The notes under the pieces are model-generated. The model saw nothing but the letters and a program-made list of their open reading frames with translations. It was not told where the DNA came from and did no database searches. A stretch of 36,316 nt of DNA from Cyclobacteriaceae bacterium (GTDB lineage: Bacteria > Bacteroidota > Bacteroidia > Cytophagales > Cyclobacteriaceae). The DNA lies in contig JAEUUE010000098.1 of the NCBI GenBank assembly GCA_016787605.1, forward strand, positions 1-36,316, given 5' to 3'. This document shows, piece by piece, positions 1 to 7,762 of the stretch. Every line of letters begins with the position of its first letter. The first letter of the stretch is position 1. The translations under genes were made by a program, and so were the position numbers.

Positions 1-203
1 ACCAAATCCACGGTGCGCTGATCGGCGTATCCATACACAAAAGCACCGCTGTCCAGTTCCAACCGAAACGTATCGGCCTGATGCTGGGCCAGCGTCCTCA
101 CCGGTGTCGTCTCTCCAACCCGAAGATCCGACCCCGGACGCAATACTTCCTGTGACTTTGGCATACAGGAAGCAAACAGAAGCAGGTAGAATAATTTCTT
201 CAT
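1..203 (-). CDS. Partial lipoprotein gene (N-terminal 67 residues)
   Basis: The reading frame starts at an ATG at 203 and runs off the left edge of the window, so only 67 codons are visible. Residues 1-13 look like a short lipoprotein signal peptide ending in the lipobox-like LLFASC, with Cys13 as the likely lipidated residue. The mature part contains a stretch around residues 46-66 (fragment LELDSGAFVYGYADQRTVDL) that resembles the beta-rich N-terminal modules found on some secreted Bacteroidota hydrolases. That resemblance is only an impression. The catalytic part, if there is one, lies outside the window, so no function is assigned. The gene is oriented like the ABC exporter gene upstream of it, about 60 nt away, and could be co-transcribed with it. 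Confidence 0.6.
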   Translation of the reverse strand, partial: MKKLFYLLLFASCMPKSQEVLRPGSDLRVGETTPVRTLAQHQADTFRLELDSGAFVYGYADQRTVDL

Positions 204-265
204 ATGAGTAGTTACATGTCTTCAGACCATCGGCTTCTTTCCGAAACCATTTTCAAACTGTCAAA

Positions 266-2071
266 TTAACGATATCCAGCCGCCTGCAGCTCAAACAGCC
301 GGGCATACGTCCCTCCCGTCGCGAGCAATTCAGCGTGGGTTCCCAGTTCCGATACCTTGCCATCGGCGATGACGGCGATGCGGTCGGCCATGCGAACCGT
401 GGAGAACCGGTGGGAGATCACGATTCCGATGCGGCCTTTCAGGTTCTCTTTGAGTTCGGCAAAGATCGCCGCTTCGGCCTCAGGATCGAGCGAACTGGTA
501 GGCTCGTCAAGTATCCAGATATCCGCGTCGCGATACATGATCCGGGCCAGGGCAAGTCGCTGCCACTCGCCTCCCGAGAGGTCATGCCCGCCTTCGAAGA
601 GCCGGCCTACCTTGGCATCGAGCCCCCCGGGCATCTTCTTGAGGAGCCACTCGCTTCGGGCATCCTTGAGGGCCTTCATGATCTTCTCGTCTCCACCTTC
701 CAGGCCCGGTCGGCCGATCGAAACATTTTCGCGCACCGACAATTCGTAGGTCGCAAAATCCTGGAACAATACCCCGATCCGCTCACGAAGCTCTTCCGGC
801 GCTACCTGTTTCAAATCCACCCCACCGACACGCACAGTGCCTTGCCCGGGATCATAGAAGCGCAATAGCATTTTAATCAGCGTACTCTTTCCCGCGCCGT
901 TTTCACCTACGAGCGCAACCAGCTCGCCGTCACGGATGTGTAGGTTCAGGTCCTTCACCGCCGGGCCGGTGCCCCCCGGGTAGGTGAAGGACACGTTCTC
1001 AAACTGGATTCCCGCATTCAGTTTGGCCGGCAAATGGGTCGGCGAATCGGGCACTTTGATGATCGAGTCGATGGCGAGGAAGGAAAAGTAATCCTCGAGG
1101 AAAGTGGTATGCTGGTCTACGGCGACGAAGGTGCTGGAGATCATGCCCAAGGTTCCGGATACCGAAGTGAACGCCCCGATCACAAGTACAACACCCCCGG
1201 GATCGATAGCGCCTGCCGCGCCCCGCACAGCGAGGAAGACATACGCAGCCGCCAGCGTCGTTCCCGTGACCAACCCGGTCAGTATGGAAATCCGGGTCCC
1301 CTCCTTGTACATCTGCTGCCTTCGCTTGAACAAATAGTCGGAGAGTTTCTGGTGCCTCCCAAGCAGGTAGTCGGCCAGGACATAGGCTCTTATCTCCTTG
1401 GTGGTCCGAGGCTGCACCAATTGATCGCCCAGGTAATTCCGTTCGCGTTCCTCCGGTGTTTCCTTGTAGTAGAATTCATAAAGCTTGGACGTAATCCTAC
1501 TCTCGAGCAACAGCGACAGCACAGCCGAAGCGAGAGCCAATACGACAAGCAGGTAATGCAAACTGGCGAGCAGCGTGGCCATGAGGATGATCGTAACGAA
1601 GTTGCCGGAAAGTCCAAGCACCGACCAGGTAAGGTCACCGGGGCGCCAGTGCACATCGCGGCGGGCGCGGGCAAGACGATCGTGCCAGTTGGAATGATCA
1701 AAATGTCCGAGGTCCACCCGGGATGCCTTGTCCAGCAGTCTTTTCTCCGCCTCAAGTTCCACCTTGCGGACAAAGAGGGTGCGCCCATAGCCCATGTAGG
1801 CGCCCAGTGCGCGTTGGACCCCAGCCGCTACCCACAATCCGACAAGGATCGGGACCATCGCTTCCACCGGGCTACGCTCCGCAATCCGGTTCACCAGCAT
1901 GGCCCCCAGGAACACGGAGATGGGAGTCATGGTCGCATTGATCATTCCCAAAAGGGAATACCGGACCAGCAAGGAAGGAGAAGCCGCATAGGCCAACGCC
2001 ATTCCTTTCTTCAGGTTCTTCCAAACCCTTGCCGCGCGGTTGCTGCGGGATTCGGTTCGGTCCGTGTTCAT
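266..2071 (-). CDS. ABC exporter half-transporter (fused permease and ATPase)
   Basis: This is a fused membrane-ATPase protein of about 601 residues, the architecture of homodimeric ABC exporters. The N-terminal half has several hydrophobic segments (roughly residues 35-320). The nucleotide-binding domain has a complete motif set: Walker A GENGAGKST at about 389-397, signature LSGGE at about 498-502, Walker B running into DEPTSSLD at about 517-529, and the H-loop His at about 554. It should therefore be an active ATPase in the inner membrane; the substrate cannot be read from sequence. The frame is open back to 2113, but that start would overlap the end of the upstream pullulanase gene. The ATG at 2071 (MNTDRTES) lies 19 nt after the pullulanase stop and is preferred. 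No clear Shine-Dalgarno is seen, which is usual in this phylum. Confidence 0.85.
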   Translation of the reverse strand: MNTDRTESRSNRAARVWKNLKKGMALAYAASPSLLVRYSLLGMINATMTPISVFLGAMLVNRIAERSPVEAMVPILVGLWVAAGVQRALGAYMGYGRTLFVRKVELEAEKRLLDKASRVDLGHFDHSNWHDRLARARRDVHWRPGDLTWSVLGLSGNFVTIILMATLLASLHYLLVVLALASAVLSLLLESRITSKLYEFYYKETPEERERNYLGDQLVQPRTTKEIRAYVLADYLLGRHQKLSDYLFKRRQQMYKEGTRISILTGLVTGTTLAAAYVFLAVRGAAGAIDPGGVVLVIGAFTSVSGTLGMISSTFVAVDQHTTFLEDYFSFLAIDSIIKVPDSPTHLPAKLNAGIQFENVSFTYPGGTGPAVKDLNLHIRDGELVALVGENGAGKSTLIKMLLRFYDPGQGTVRVGGVDLKQVAPEELRERIGVLFQDFATYELSVRENVSIGRPGLEGGDEKIMKALKDARSEWLLKKMPGGLDAKVGRLFEGGHDLSGGEWQRLALARIMYRDADIWILDEPTSSLDPEAEAAIFAELKENLKGRIGIVISHRFSTVRMADRIAVIADGKVSELGTHAELLATGGTYARLFELQAAGYR

Positions 2072-2090
2072 GAGTCTATCGGGGTAACGG

Positions 2091-4094
2091 TCAGTCAGTA
2101 GTATGCAGGACAACCAGGGCTTTGGGGCCCACCATCAGTTTGCCCGACACCTGCCTTTCCTTCTTCTGGGTACCGGGCAAAGAGCCGTCATACCCAACAC
2201 GCCACGGGCCACCCGGCAACGTCATGTTTACTGTTTCGCCCGTTCCATTGGCCACTACCAATATGTTGTTCCAGCTATCGCCTGCTGCCTTGCCATCCAG
2301 GGAGTAGGCCACTACGCCCGACGGTGAATCAACAAACTTGAGGTTAGCCCTGATTTGCTCGGCGGAAGACATGCGGAAGGCAGGATGCGCTTTGCGGAGA
2401 CCGATCAACAGCCGGTAGTGGGCATACACATCGGCATACTTGTCTTTCCACGACCAGTCGATGGCATTAATGCTGTCCGGTTTATTGAATGAATTCTCCA
2501 CCCCTTTCTTCGTCCGCATCATCTCCTCCCCGGCGTGAAGGAACGAGATGCCCTGCGACGTCAGGACGATGCCATTGGCCAGTTTGTCCATTTGCAGAAG
2601 TTGGTCGCCGCTGAATTTTCCCTGGCCGGAAATCTTGAGCTTGTCGGCCAGCGTATGGTTATCGTGGCAGCTTACGTAGTTGATGCACTGCCACGGCTCA
2701 CGCGCCCAGGGAGCCTTCGAATAGTTGACTTTGCTGTAGTCGACCTGGGGATGTTCGGTGGCCGCGACAATGCCAAAGCGAATACTCTGTTCCGCGCCGG
2801 AGCCTCCGTTGACGAAGGCGGTCGCATGCTCATCGAAGACTGATCCTTTCAGCCCGTCGCGCAAGTCGTCGCTGAATGCGGCAAAGTGCTTGAGCCTGGC
2901 CGTGTTGGCCTTCAGCGCTCGCAAGCTGTCGGGAAGCGGGCTGGCTCCTGCCGTCCACCCTTCGCCGTAGAAGATCAACGACGGCTCCACTTTCAGGAGC
3001 CGATCGGTCAGTTGATTCAGCGTCTCGATATCGTGAATGCCCATGAGGTCGAAGCGGAAGCCATCGATATGATACTCCTTAACCCAGTGTTCGCAAGATT
3101 CGATGATGTACTTGCGCATCATGGCACGTTCGGAGGCCGTCTCGTTGCCGCAAGCGGCGGCATCTGACCATTTTCCTTCTGCGGTATGACGGTAATAGTA
3201 ACCCGGCACTTCCAGGTTGAAGTTGGATCCTTCGGTCAACCCGGTGTGGTTGTACACGACGTCCATGATCACGCGTATCCCTGCCTGGTGGAGCGATTGT
3301 ACCATTTGCTTGAATTCACGGATACGTGCGGAGGGATCAGCCGGATCGGTGGAGTAAGAACCCTCGGGTACGTTGTAGTTTTGCGGATCATAACCCCAGT
3401 TGAACTGCGGGGAATCCAGCTTGGTCTCATCGACAGACCGGTAGTCAAAAACAGGAAGCAGGTGCACGTGGGTTATCCCCAGTTCTTTCAGGTGAGCGAT
3501 ACCGGTAGCCTGCCCGGAAGGGCTGCGTGTCCCGGCCTCGGACAATCCCAGGTACTTGCCCGGATACTTGCTCCCCGACGAAGGGTGAATGGTGAAGTCA
3601 CGGACATGCATTTCATAGATGATGGCGTCGCTCACGGAAGCCAGGGAAGGCCGCTGGTCATTCTCCCACCCTTCCGGGTTGGTTTGCGTCATGTCGACCA
3701 CCGCGGCGCGTCGGCCATTGACACCCACGGCTTTGGCGTAAATGCCGGGCGTTTCTTCCAGTTTCTTTCCCTCCACCTCGACCTGGAACGTGTAGAACGA
3801 TCCCTTTAGGTCACGGTCGATCGTCACCGCCCAGACGCCCTCTTCGTTTCTCTCCAGGGGCTCAGAAGTGATTGGCTCTCCAACTTCCCCTTTCTCGTAC
3901 AGGTGAAGCGTCACCGAAGTAGCCACCGGGGACCACAGTCGGAACGTGGAAGCCTGAGGGGTATACGTTAATCCCAGATCACCGCCCGGGTAAGCCGGGT
4001 AATCCTCGTAGGTGGCATATTTGGTTTCAGATGGCCGGCAAGATGCGACGGTAAGGATCGCAACGAGCAGAATGAATTGGCGTACGGACTTCAT
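2091..4094 (-). CDS. pulA: Type I pullulanase, predicted lipoprotein
   Basis: A 667-residue GH13 enzyme that should hydrolyse alpha-1,6 branch points in pullulan, starch or glycogen. It begins with a lipoprotein signal (LTVASC, Cys19), so it is probably anchored in the envelope. A CBM48-like beta module spans about residues 40-110. The type I pullulanase signature appears as FNWGYDP at 231-237 (usual form YNWGYDP). The four conserved GH13 regions are present: VIMDVVYNHT at 275-284, GFRFDLMGIHD at 345-355 (nucleophile Asp349), YGEGWT at 376-381 (acid/base Glu378), and CHDNHT at 476-481 (Asp478). A beta-sandwich C-terminal domain follows. All catalytic residues are in place. The neighbouring ABC exporter starts 19 nt downstream, but no SusC/SusD pair is present, so this is not a standard polysaccharide-utilisation locus. 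Confidence 0.95.
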   Translation of the reverse strand: MKSVRQFILLVAILTVASCRPSETKYATYEDYPAYPGGDLGLTYTPQASTFRLWSPVATSVTLHLYEKGEVGEPITSEPLERNEEGVWAVTIDRDLKGSFYTFQVEVEGKKLEETPGIYAKAVGVNGRRAAVVDMTQTNPEGWENDQRPSLASVSDAIIYEMHVRDFTIHPSSGSKYPGKYLGLSEAGTRSPSGQATGIAHLKELGITHVHLLPVFDYRSVDETKLDSPQFNWGYDPQNYNVPEGSYSTDPADPSARIREFKQMVQSLHQAGIRVIMDVVYNHTGLTEGSNFNLEVPGYYYRHTAEGKWSDAAACGNETASERAMMRKYIIESCEHWVKEYHIDGFRFDLMGIHDIETLNQLTDRLLKVEPSLIFYGEGWTAGASPLPDSLRALKANTARLKHFAAFSDDLRDGLKGSVFDEHATAFVNGGSGAEQSIRFGIVAATEHPQVDYSKVNYSKAPWAREPWQCINYVSCHDNHTLADKLKISGQGKFSGDQLLQMDKLANGIVLTSQGISFLHAGEEMMRTKKGVENSFNKPDSINAIDWSWKDKYADVYAHYRLLIGLRKAHPAFRMSSAEQIRANLKFVDSPSGVVAYSLDGKAAGDSWNNILVVANGTGETVNMTLPGGPWRVGYDGSLPGTQKKERQVSGKLMVGPKALVVLHTTD

Positions 4095-4110
4095 GATTCA
4101 GAGTATTCTC

Positions 4111-4118
4111 CAAAAGTA
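4111..4118 (-). promoter_or_regulatory. Candidate -7 element for the pullulanase gene
   Basis: Read on the minus strand this is TACTTTTG, an exact match to the Bacteroidota -7 consensus TAnnTTTG, 17 nt upstream of the pullulanase ATG. No TTG is seen at the expected -33 position, so the promoter is only half supported. It lies in the 57-nt divergent gap shared with the membrane protein gene at 4152. Confidence 0.35.
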
Positions 4119-4151
4119 AGCAATGGCTGCCGCATGACTGCGTAAATTGCC

Positions 4152-4973
4152 ATGGCCGTGCGGATTTTGACCTATATCAATATTCTGAGCATTGATGTGG
4201 CTTTGGGCGCTGTGTCCGGGTGCGCGTTCTTTGCTTCCGTTTTTGGTGTTCAATTACGGCCACATGCTTACCTGGGGCTCGGACTGATTGTTTGGATTGT
4301 TTATACAATTGACCACCTCTTCGATGCTGCCCGGTCAGCCCATGATCCATTCAGTCGTCGTCACCAGTTTCATCGCCGCCATGCATCGGTTCTCACGGCG
4401 GCTGTCGTGCTGGCCGCGACCGCACTTACCGTGGAGGCCTTCCTTGTCCGCAAGCCCGTCCTGTTCGCTGGAATCGGCGTAGCTACCTTGGTGATCGCCT
4501 ACTTATGGCTGCAGGCCAATCTGAGATTTCTTAAGGAGATTGCCGGCGCCATGCTCTATGTTTCCGGAATCATCGCCGCACCCTGGTCGCTCTTGAATCG
4601 GCCTTTGCAATTGGAAGAATGGCTCCTGATACTGCTCTACCTGGCGACCGCCTATGTCAACCTGCTTTTGTTTTCGCTATTTGGTCACGAAGGAGATCTG
4701 CAGGACGGGCATGTCTCGACTACCACGCACCTGGGACCGCGTATCGCGGGAAATTTGGTTCGGCTTGTATTCGGAATCATCCTTGCCGGCCTGGGAATTC
4801 TCGCCACGTGGGGATACTTCCAGTTGGCAGCTGTCCTGCTCCTGATGAACACCGGTCATGGGGTCATTTACCTTCGCCCGGATTTCTTCAGGGTCGATGA
4901 TCGGTACCGGCTGGTTGGCGACCTGGTTTTCCTGTTGCCTGGTCTCGCGATACTGGTAGGACTTACAGGGTGA
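4152..4973 (+). CDS. Polytopic membrane protein, possibly UbiA-superfamily
   Basis: A 273-residue protein dominated by hydrophobic helices (about eight). Two polar, acidic loops stand out: TIDHLFDAARSAHDP near residues 52-66, followed by an Arg/His-rich stretch, and GHEGDLQDGH near residues 178-187. Aspartate-rich loops at these relative positions recall the two metal-diphosphate-binding loops of UbiA-type prenyltransferases, but the canonical NDxxDxxxD is not present, so the assignment is tentative. If correct, it would transfer a prenyl group to an aromatic or other acceptor within the inner membrane. The gene is divergent from the pullulanase gene. Its 3' end overlaps the convergent cyanophycinase gene by 11 nt. 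Alternatively it is an unrelated integral membrane protein of unknown function. Confidence 0.75.
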   Translation: MAVRILTYINILSIDVALGAVSGCAFFASVFGVQLRPHAYLGLGLIVWIVYTIDHLFDAARSAHDPFSRRHQFHRRHASVLTAAVVLAATALTVEAFLVRKPVLFAGIGVATLVIAYLWLQANLRFLKEIAGAMLYVSGIIAAPWSLLNRPLQLEEWLLILLYLATAYVNLLLFSLFGHEGDLQDGHVSTTTHLGPRIAGNLVRLVFGIILAGLGILATWGYFQLAAVLLLMNTGHGVIYLRPDFFRVDDRYRLVGDLVFLLPGLAILVGLTG

Positions 4974-5790
4974 ACTCGTCCCCCGGGAGAAGAATATTTA
5001 TAGTTAGTCCATTTGCACCCAATTTGCGGCCAGCTTCTCTCCGCGCCTGGCCCGGGTTGCGGATCACCAGCACCTGGGAGTCGCCGATAACTTCCGCGTT
5101 TCGCCCCTTCACGACGATCGCTGTCGACTCATCAATTCCGATACCGACATGATCCGGGTAATCGATAACTCCCGTAAGCAGCCGGTTATGCCGGCTGCGA
5201 ATAAGGAAATGCTGATCGATAAGGACGCCGGTGATCAGGCCGAGTCCGGGTTTGATTTCCAGGTTGTTTGATTCAATTACTTTGAAGGTTGAGGTGTATG
5301 TAGTATCGCGCAACTGGTTGCCGGTGGTCATCTTCTCGCTCATGACCGCTGCTCCTGCGCTAGTGCCCGCGATGACGGCGCCCCGAGCAAACGCTTCTCG
5401 GATGGTCTGCTCCAATGGCGTTCCACGGACAACTCCCATGAACCGTTCCTGGTCGCCGCCCGTTATGTATATCAACCGGGCGTTGCGGACGGAATCAAGG
5501 CGCTCGGCAGACTGTGGTTCGCCTTTCTTGAAGTTCATGCCACGAAGCGATTGAATCCCGGCCTCCTGAAACGGCTTCACCGCGAAGTACACCGACGAAT
5601 CCGAGGAACTGGACATAGGCAGAACCACCCCATAGCCGCCATCCTTCAGCCTCGCTTCCTGGATGATCCGCTCAATGATCAATGAAGGCCTTGAGCCACC
5701 ACCGATGATGACCAGCGTTCCCTGGGCCTGAGGCTTCGGGGCATTACATGCCGTAGTGAAAAGGATGACGAGAGTTATCCACTTTTTCAT
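4963..5790 (-). CDS. cphB: Cyanophycinase-like S51 peptidase, lipoprotein
   Basis: A 275-residue protein of peptidase family S51, which includes cyanophycinase (hydrolyses multi-Arg-poly-Asp to beta-Asp-Arg dipeptides) and peptidase E. The nucleophile motif GTSAGAAVMSE puts the catalytic Ser at 144, and the upstream ITGGDQ at about 109-114 matches the family's glycine-rich loop. The C-terminal DESTAIVVKG is also typical of cyanophycinases. The N-terminus is a lipoprotein signal (LFTTACNAP, Cys15), so the enzyme acts in the envelope rather than the cytoplasm. No cyanophycin synthetase gene is seen in the window. This fits scavenging of external polymer or peptides rather than turnover of the cell's own reserve. 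The next gene upstream is a secreted M28 peptidase, which supports a role in extracellular nitrogen acquisition. Confidence 0.85.
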   Translation of the reverse strand: MKKWITLVILFTTACNAPKPQAQGTLVIIGGGSRPSLIIERIIQEARLKDGGYGVVLPMSSSSDSSVYFAVKPFQEAGIQSLRGMNFKKGEPQSAERLDSVRNARLIYITGGDQERFMGVVRGTPLEQTIREAFARGAVIAGTSAGAAVMSEKMTTGNQLRDTTYTSTFKVIESNNLEIKPGLGLITGVLIDQHFLIRSRHNRLLTGVIDYPDHVGIGIDESTAIVVKGRNAEVIGDSQVLVIRNPGQARREAGRKLGANGLTINILLPGDEFTL

Positions 5791-5803
5791 ATTGGTGAAT
5801 CAG

Positions 5804-5924
5804 TTTCTAGCTTCTGGCCGCTCGCTTCTAGCTGCAAGCTAATGACTCTAGTAAGACCACCTTCTTTAACAAGCGAATTGTCAATTGCCTTCTTGTCAAC
5901 TGTCAACTCAGCTAGCCTCAGCCC
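5804..5924. repeat. Degenerate heptamer tandem array (left copy)
   Basis: The gap between the M28 peptidase stop and the cyanophycinase start is built from degenerate 7-nt units. From 5804 the units read TTTCTAG, CTTCTGG, CCGCTCG, CTTCTAG, CTGCAAG, CTAATGA. Further on the same spacing reappears as TGTCAAT, TGCCTTC, TTGTCAA, CTGTCAA. The period is seen directly; units are not identical. It resembles the short tandemly repeated 7-mers known from cyanobacteria. A related, larger array lies at 25872-26133. Confidence 0.65.
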
Positions 5925-7463
5925 CTAGTTTACCGGTCCCTTTCGGGTTGCCTTTCTGGGTTCCGGCCAGTTGGCCCTTGCTCCGGTCTTTGAATCAACC
6001 GGCAGAAAACTCTTCTCACGAGGGAACTTGTTCGGGTCTTCGCACGCCTGGTACACGAGGATGGCGGCAAGGATGGCATTGCTTCGCAGGTCGTCAAAGA
6101 CCACCTTATCGTACGTATCCCGGTTGGTGTGCCAGGTGTAGTCGAAATAAGAGAAGGACGTTGCATTCAGCCCGAAACCCGGGGCGCCCACGGAAGTGAA
6201 GGACGCGTTGTCGGAACCTCCCCCCGAAGGGATGCCAGGGAACGTGGTGGTGAGCCCATTTCTTACTTTCTCCGGCACTTTGGAGAGGTATCGCTGAATG
6301 TAGTCGTAGGCGTGGAGGAACCCCTGCCCGGTAATCTCCCGGATGCGGCCGGTGCCGTTGTCCTGGTTGAAGAGCATATGGAGGTTATTGACGATATCCG
6401 GGTGATCTTCAACAAACGCCCTCGATCCATTCAATCCCTGCTCTTCGCTGCCCCAATGGCCGACGAGGATGGTGCGTTTGGGATTCGGGTACACTTTCTT
6501 CAGGATGCGCAACGCCTCCATCATCATGATGGTTCCGGTTCCGTTGTCGGTCGCTCCCGTTCCGCCATCCCACGAGTCAAAGTGGGCCGACAGCATCACG
6601 TACTCATCAGGCTTTTCGCTCCCCTTGATCTCGGCGATGGTATTGAACGTGGGCACCATGCCCAGGTCTTTGGAGTCAGTCCTAACGCTGATCCGGGGCT
6701 TCACACCCGACTCCTGCAAGCGGTAAAGCATGCCATAGTCTTCCAGGGATACATCGATGGTGGGGACCTTGGTCGTTCGTGCCTGGAAGATCTTGTTCAC
6801 CCCAAATCCCCGCGACCAGTTGGAGGTGACGATGCCCAGGGCACCGGCCTTCTCCAGGACCGCCGGGAGGGTCCTGGTCGTTTTCCCCGTTTTGGCGATT
6901 CGCTTGTCCCAGGCTTCCGTGAGGGCCGTACGCTGGGCCTTCATTTTTTCAAAGCTCTCGGGAGTACCATGCTCCTTCCAGTTGTAGTCCGGCCGGCCCG
7001 TCGGCTGAGGCATGGACATCATGACAAACTTGCCCTTCACCGCCGGCAGCCACTTCTGAAACGCCAGGGAATCGTCGAGGTCAGGAATGATCACCAACTC
7101 ACCAACAACCGCTTTACCATTGGTTGATGGTGACCAAGCTAACTGCATAGCTTCCAATGTTTTAACGCGCGGATAGATCATGTCGATATGGGACACACCT
7201 CGCTCCCATCCTTTCCACTCACCCCACTTCTCATTCCTGGCGGTGATGCCCCAGTCGGCATACTTCTTTATCGCCCAGTCATGGGCCTGTTGCATCTGGG
7301 GCGTTCCCACCAGACGGGGGCCGATGCCGTCAAAGAGTTCATGGGCCAGCCGTTCCAGTTGTGAGTTCTCGGATGCCTCTTTGACGATGGCATCAATGAC
7401 CGGGTCCTGGCCAGCGGCCGCGAAGGAAAAGAGAAGAAGAAATACAAAAGCGTAAAGTCTCAT
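5925..7463 (-). CDS. Secreted M28-family zinc metallopeptidase
   Basis: A 512-residue protein with a Sec signal peptide (residues 1-18, cleavage probably before QDPV) and an M28 aminopeptidase/carboxypeptidase domain in the C-terminal half. The metal ligands and catalytic residues expected for a co-catalytic two-zinc site are visible: His294 in SAHFDSWDGG, bridging Asp306 in ATDNGTG, Glu340-Glu341 in WGSEEQG, Asp368 in NQDNGTG, and His445 in TWHTNRDT. The insert at about 110-260 fits a PA-like lid domain, as in plasma glutamate carboxypeptidase-like enzymes. It likely releases amino acids from peptides in the periplasm or outside the cell. A candidate promoter lies directly upstream at 7486-7516. 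Confidence 0.9.
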   Translation of the reverse strand: MRLYAFVFLLLFSFAAAGQDPVIDAIVKEASENSQLERLAHELFDGIGPRLVGTPQMQQAHDWAIKKYADWGITARNEKWGEWKGWERGVSHIDMIYPRVKTLEAMQLAWSPSTNGKAVVGELVIIPDLDDSLAFQKWLPAVKGKFVMMSMPQPTGRPDYNWKEHGTPESFEKMKAQRTALTEAWDKRIAKTGKTTRTLPAVLEKAGALGIVTSNWSRGFGVNKIFQARTTKVPTIDVSLEDYGMLYRLQESGVKPRISVRTDSKDLGMVPTFNTIAEIKGSEKPDEYVMLSAHFDSWDGGTGATDNGTGTIMMMEALRILKKVYPNPKRTILVGHWGSEEQGLNGSRAFVEDHPDIVNNLHMLFNQDNGTGRIREITGQGFLHAYDYIQRYLSKVPEKVRNGLTTTFPGIPSGGGSDNASFTSVGAPGFGLNATSFSYFDYTWHTNRDTYDKVVFDDLRSNAILAAILVYQACEDPNKFPREKSFLPVDSKTGARANWPEPRKATRKGPVN

Positions 7464-7485
7464 GGTCTGAAAGAAGGTTAAGTCG

Positions 7486-7516
7486 CCAATATAACCGCCG
7501 TCCCGACACTGGCAAA
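7486..7516 (-). promoter_or_regulatory. Candidate Bacteroidota promoter for the M28 peptidase
   Basis: Read on the minus strand there is a TTTG whose TTG maps to 7513-7515, a 19-nt spacer, and TATATTGG (7486-7493), which differs from TAnnTTTG at one position. This fits the -33/-7 arrangement used by the Bacteroidota housekeeping sigma factor and sits 22 nt upstream of the ATG. Confidence 0.45.
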
Positions 7517-7557
7517 CAGAAATATGGACCTGCGGAAAGTATCCGGGTTGCCTTTCC

Positions 7558-7660
7558 CGCAGATCACGCAGATGGAATGCACGCAGATTGTCGCAGACAA
7601 TTCCTCAGGCCCCGTAGGGGCGGTATTTTGATAGCCCCGGGTTTTAACCCGGGGTTTAGA
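7558..7660. repeat. CGCAGAT repeats followed by two GC-rich hairpins
   Basis: Four CGCAGAT/C units start at 7558, 7567, 7582 and 7592. They are followed by a hairpin GCCCC-GTA-GGGGC (7609-7621) and a second hairpin with arms CCCCGGGTT / AACCCGGGG (7635-7643 and 7646-7654). This arrangement looks like a dispersed REP-type intergenic element. It fills most of the 299-nt gap between two minus-strand genes. Either hairpin could also attenuate transcription leaving the upstream barrel-protein gene at 7763. A 65-codon open frame crossing it is not believed. Confidence 0.6.
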
Positions 7661-7762
7661 AGAAAGAAGAAATCGAGGGCCACAGGAAAGCTTATTCTGT
7701 GAGGTAAATGTGATTGGCCCGCACCGATGAACTGCTTACACCGCACAAACCAGACAGACACA

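Noticed and set aside
1034-2101. 355-codon open frame on the plus strand
   Set aside because: It is antisense to the ABC exporter, whose protein motifs are complete; the frame has no recognisable domains.
2091-4094. Polysaccharide-utilisation locus
   Set aside because: Only the pullulanase is present. There is no SusC/SusD pair, and the neighbours are an exporter and an unrelated membrane protein.
7564-7761. 65-codon minus-strand frame
   Set aside because: It is the translation of the GC hairpins and CGCAGAT repeats.
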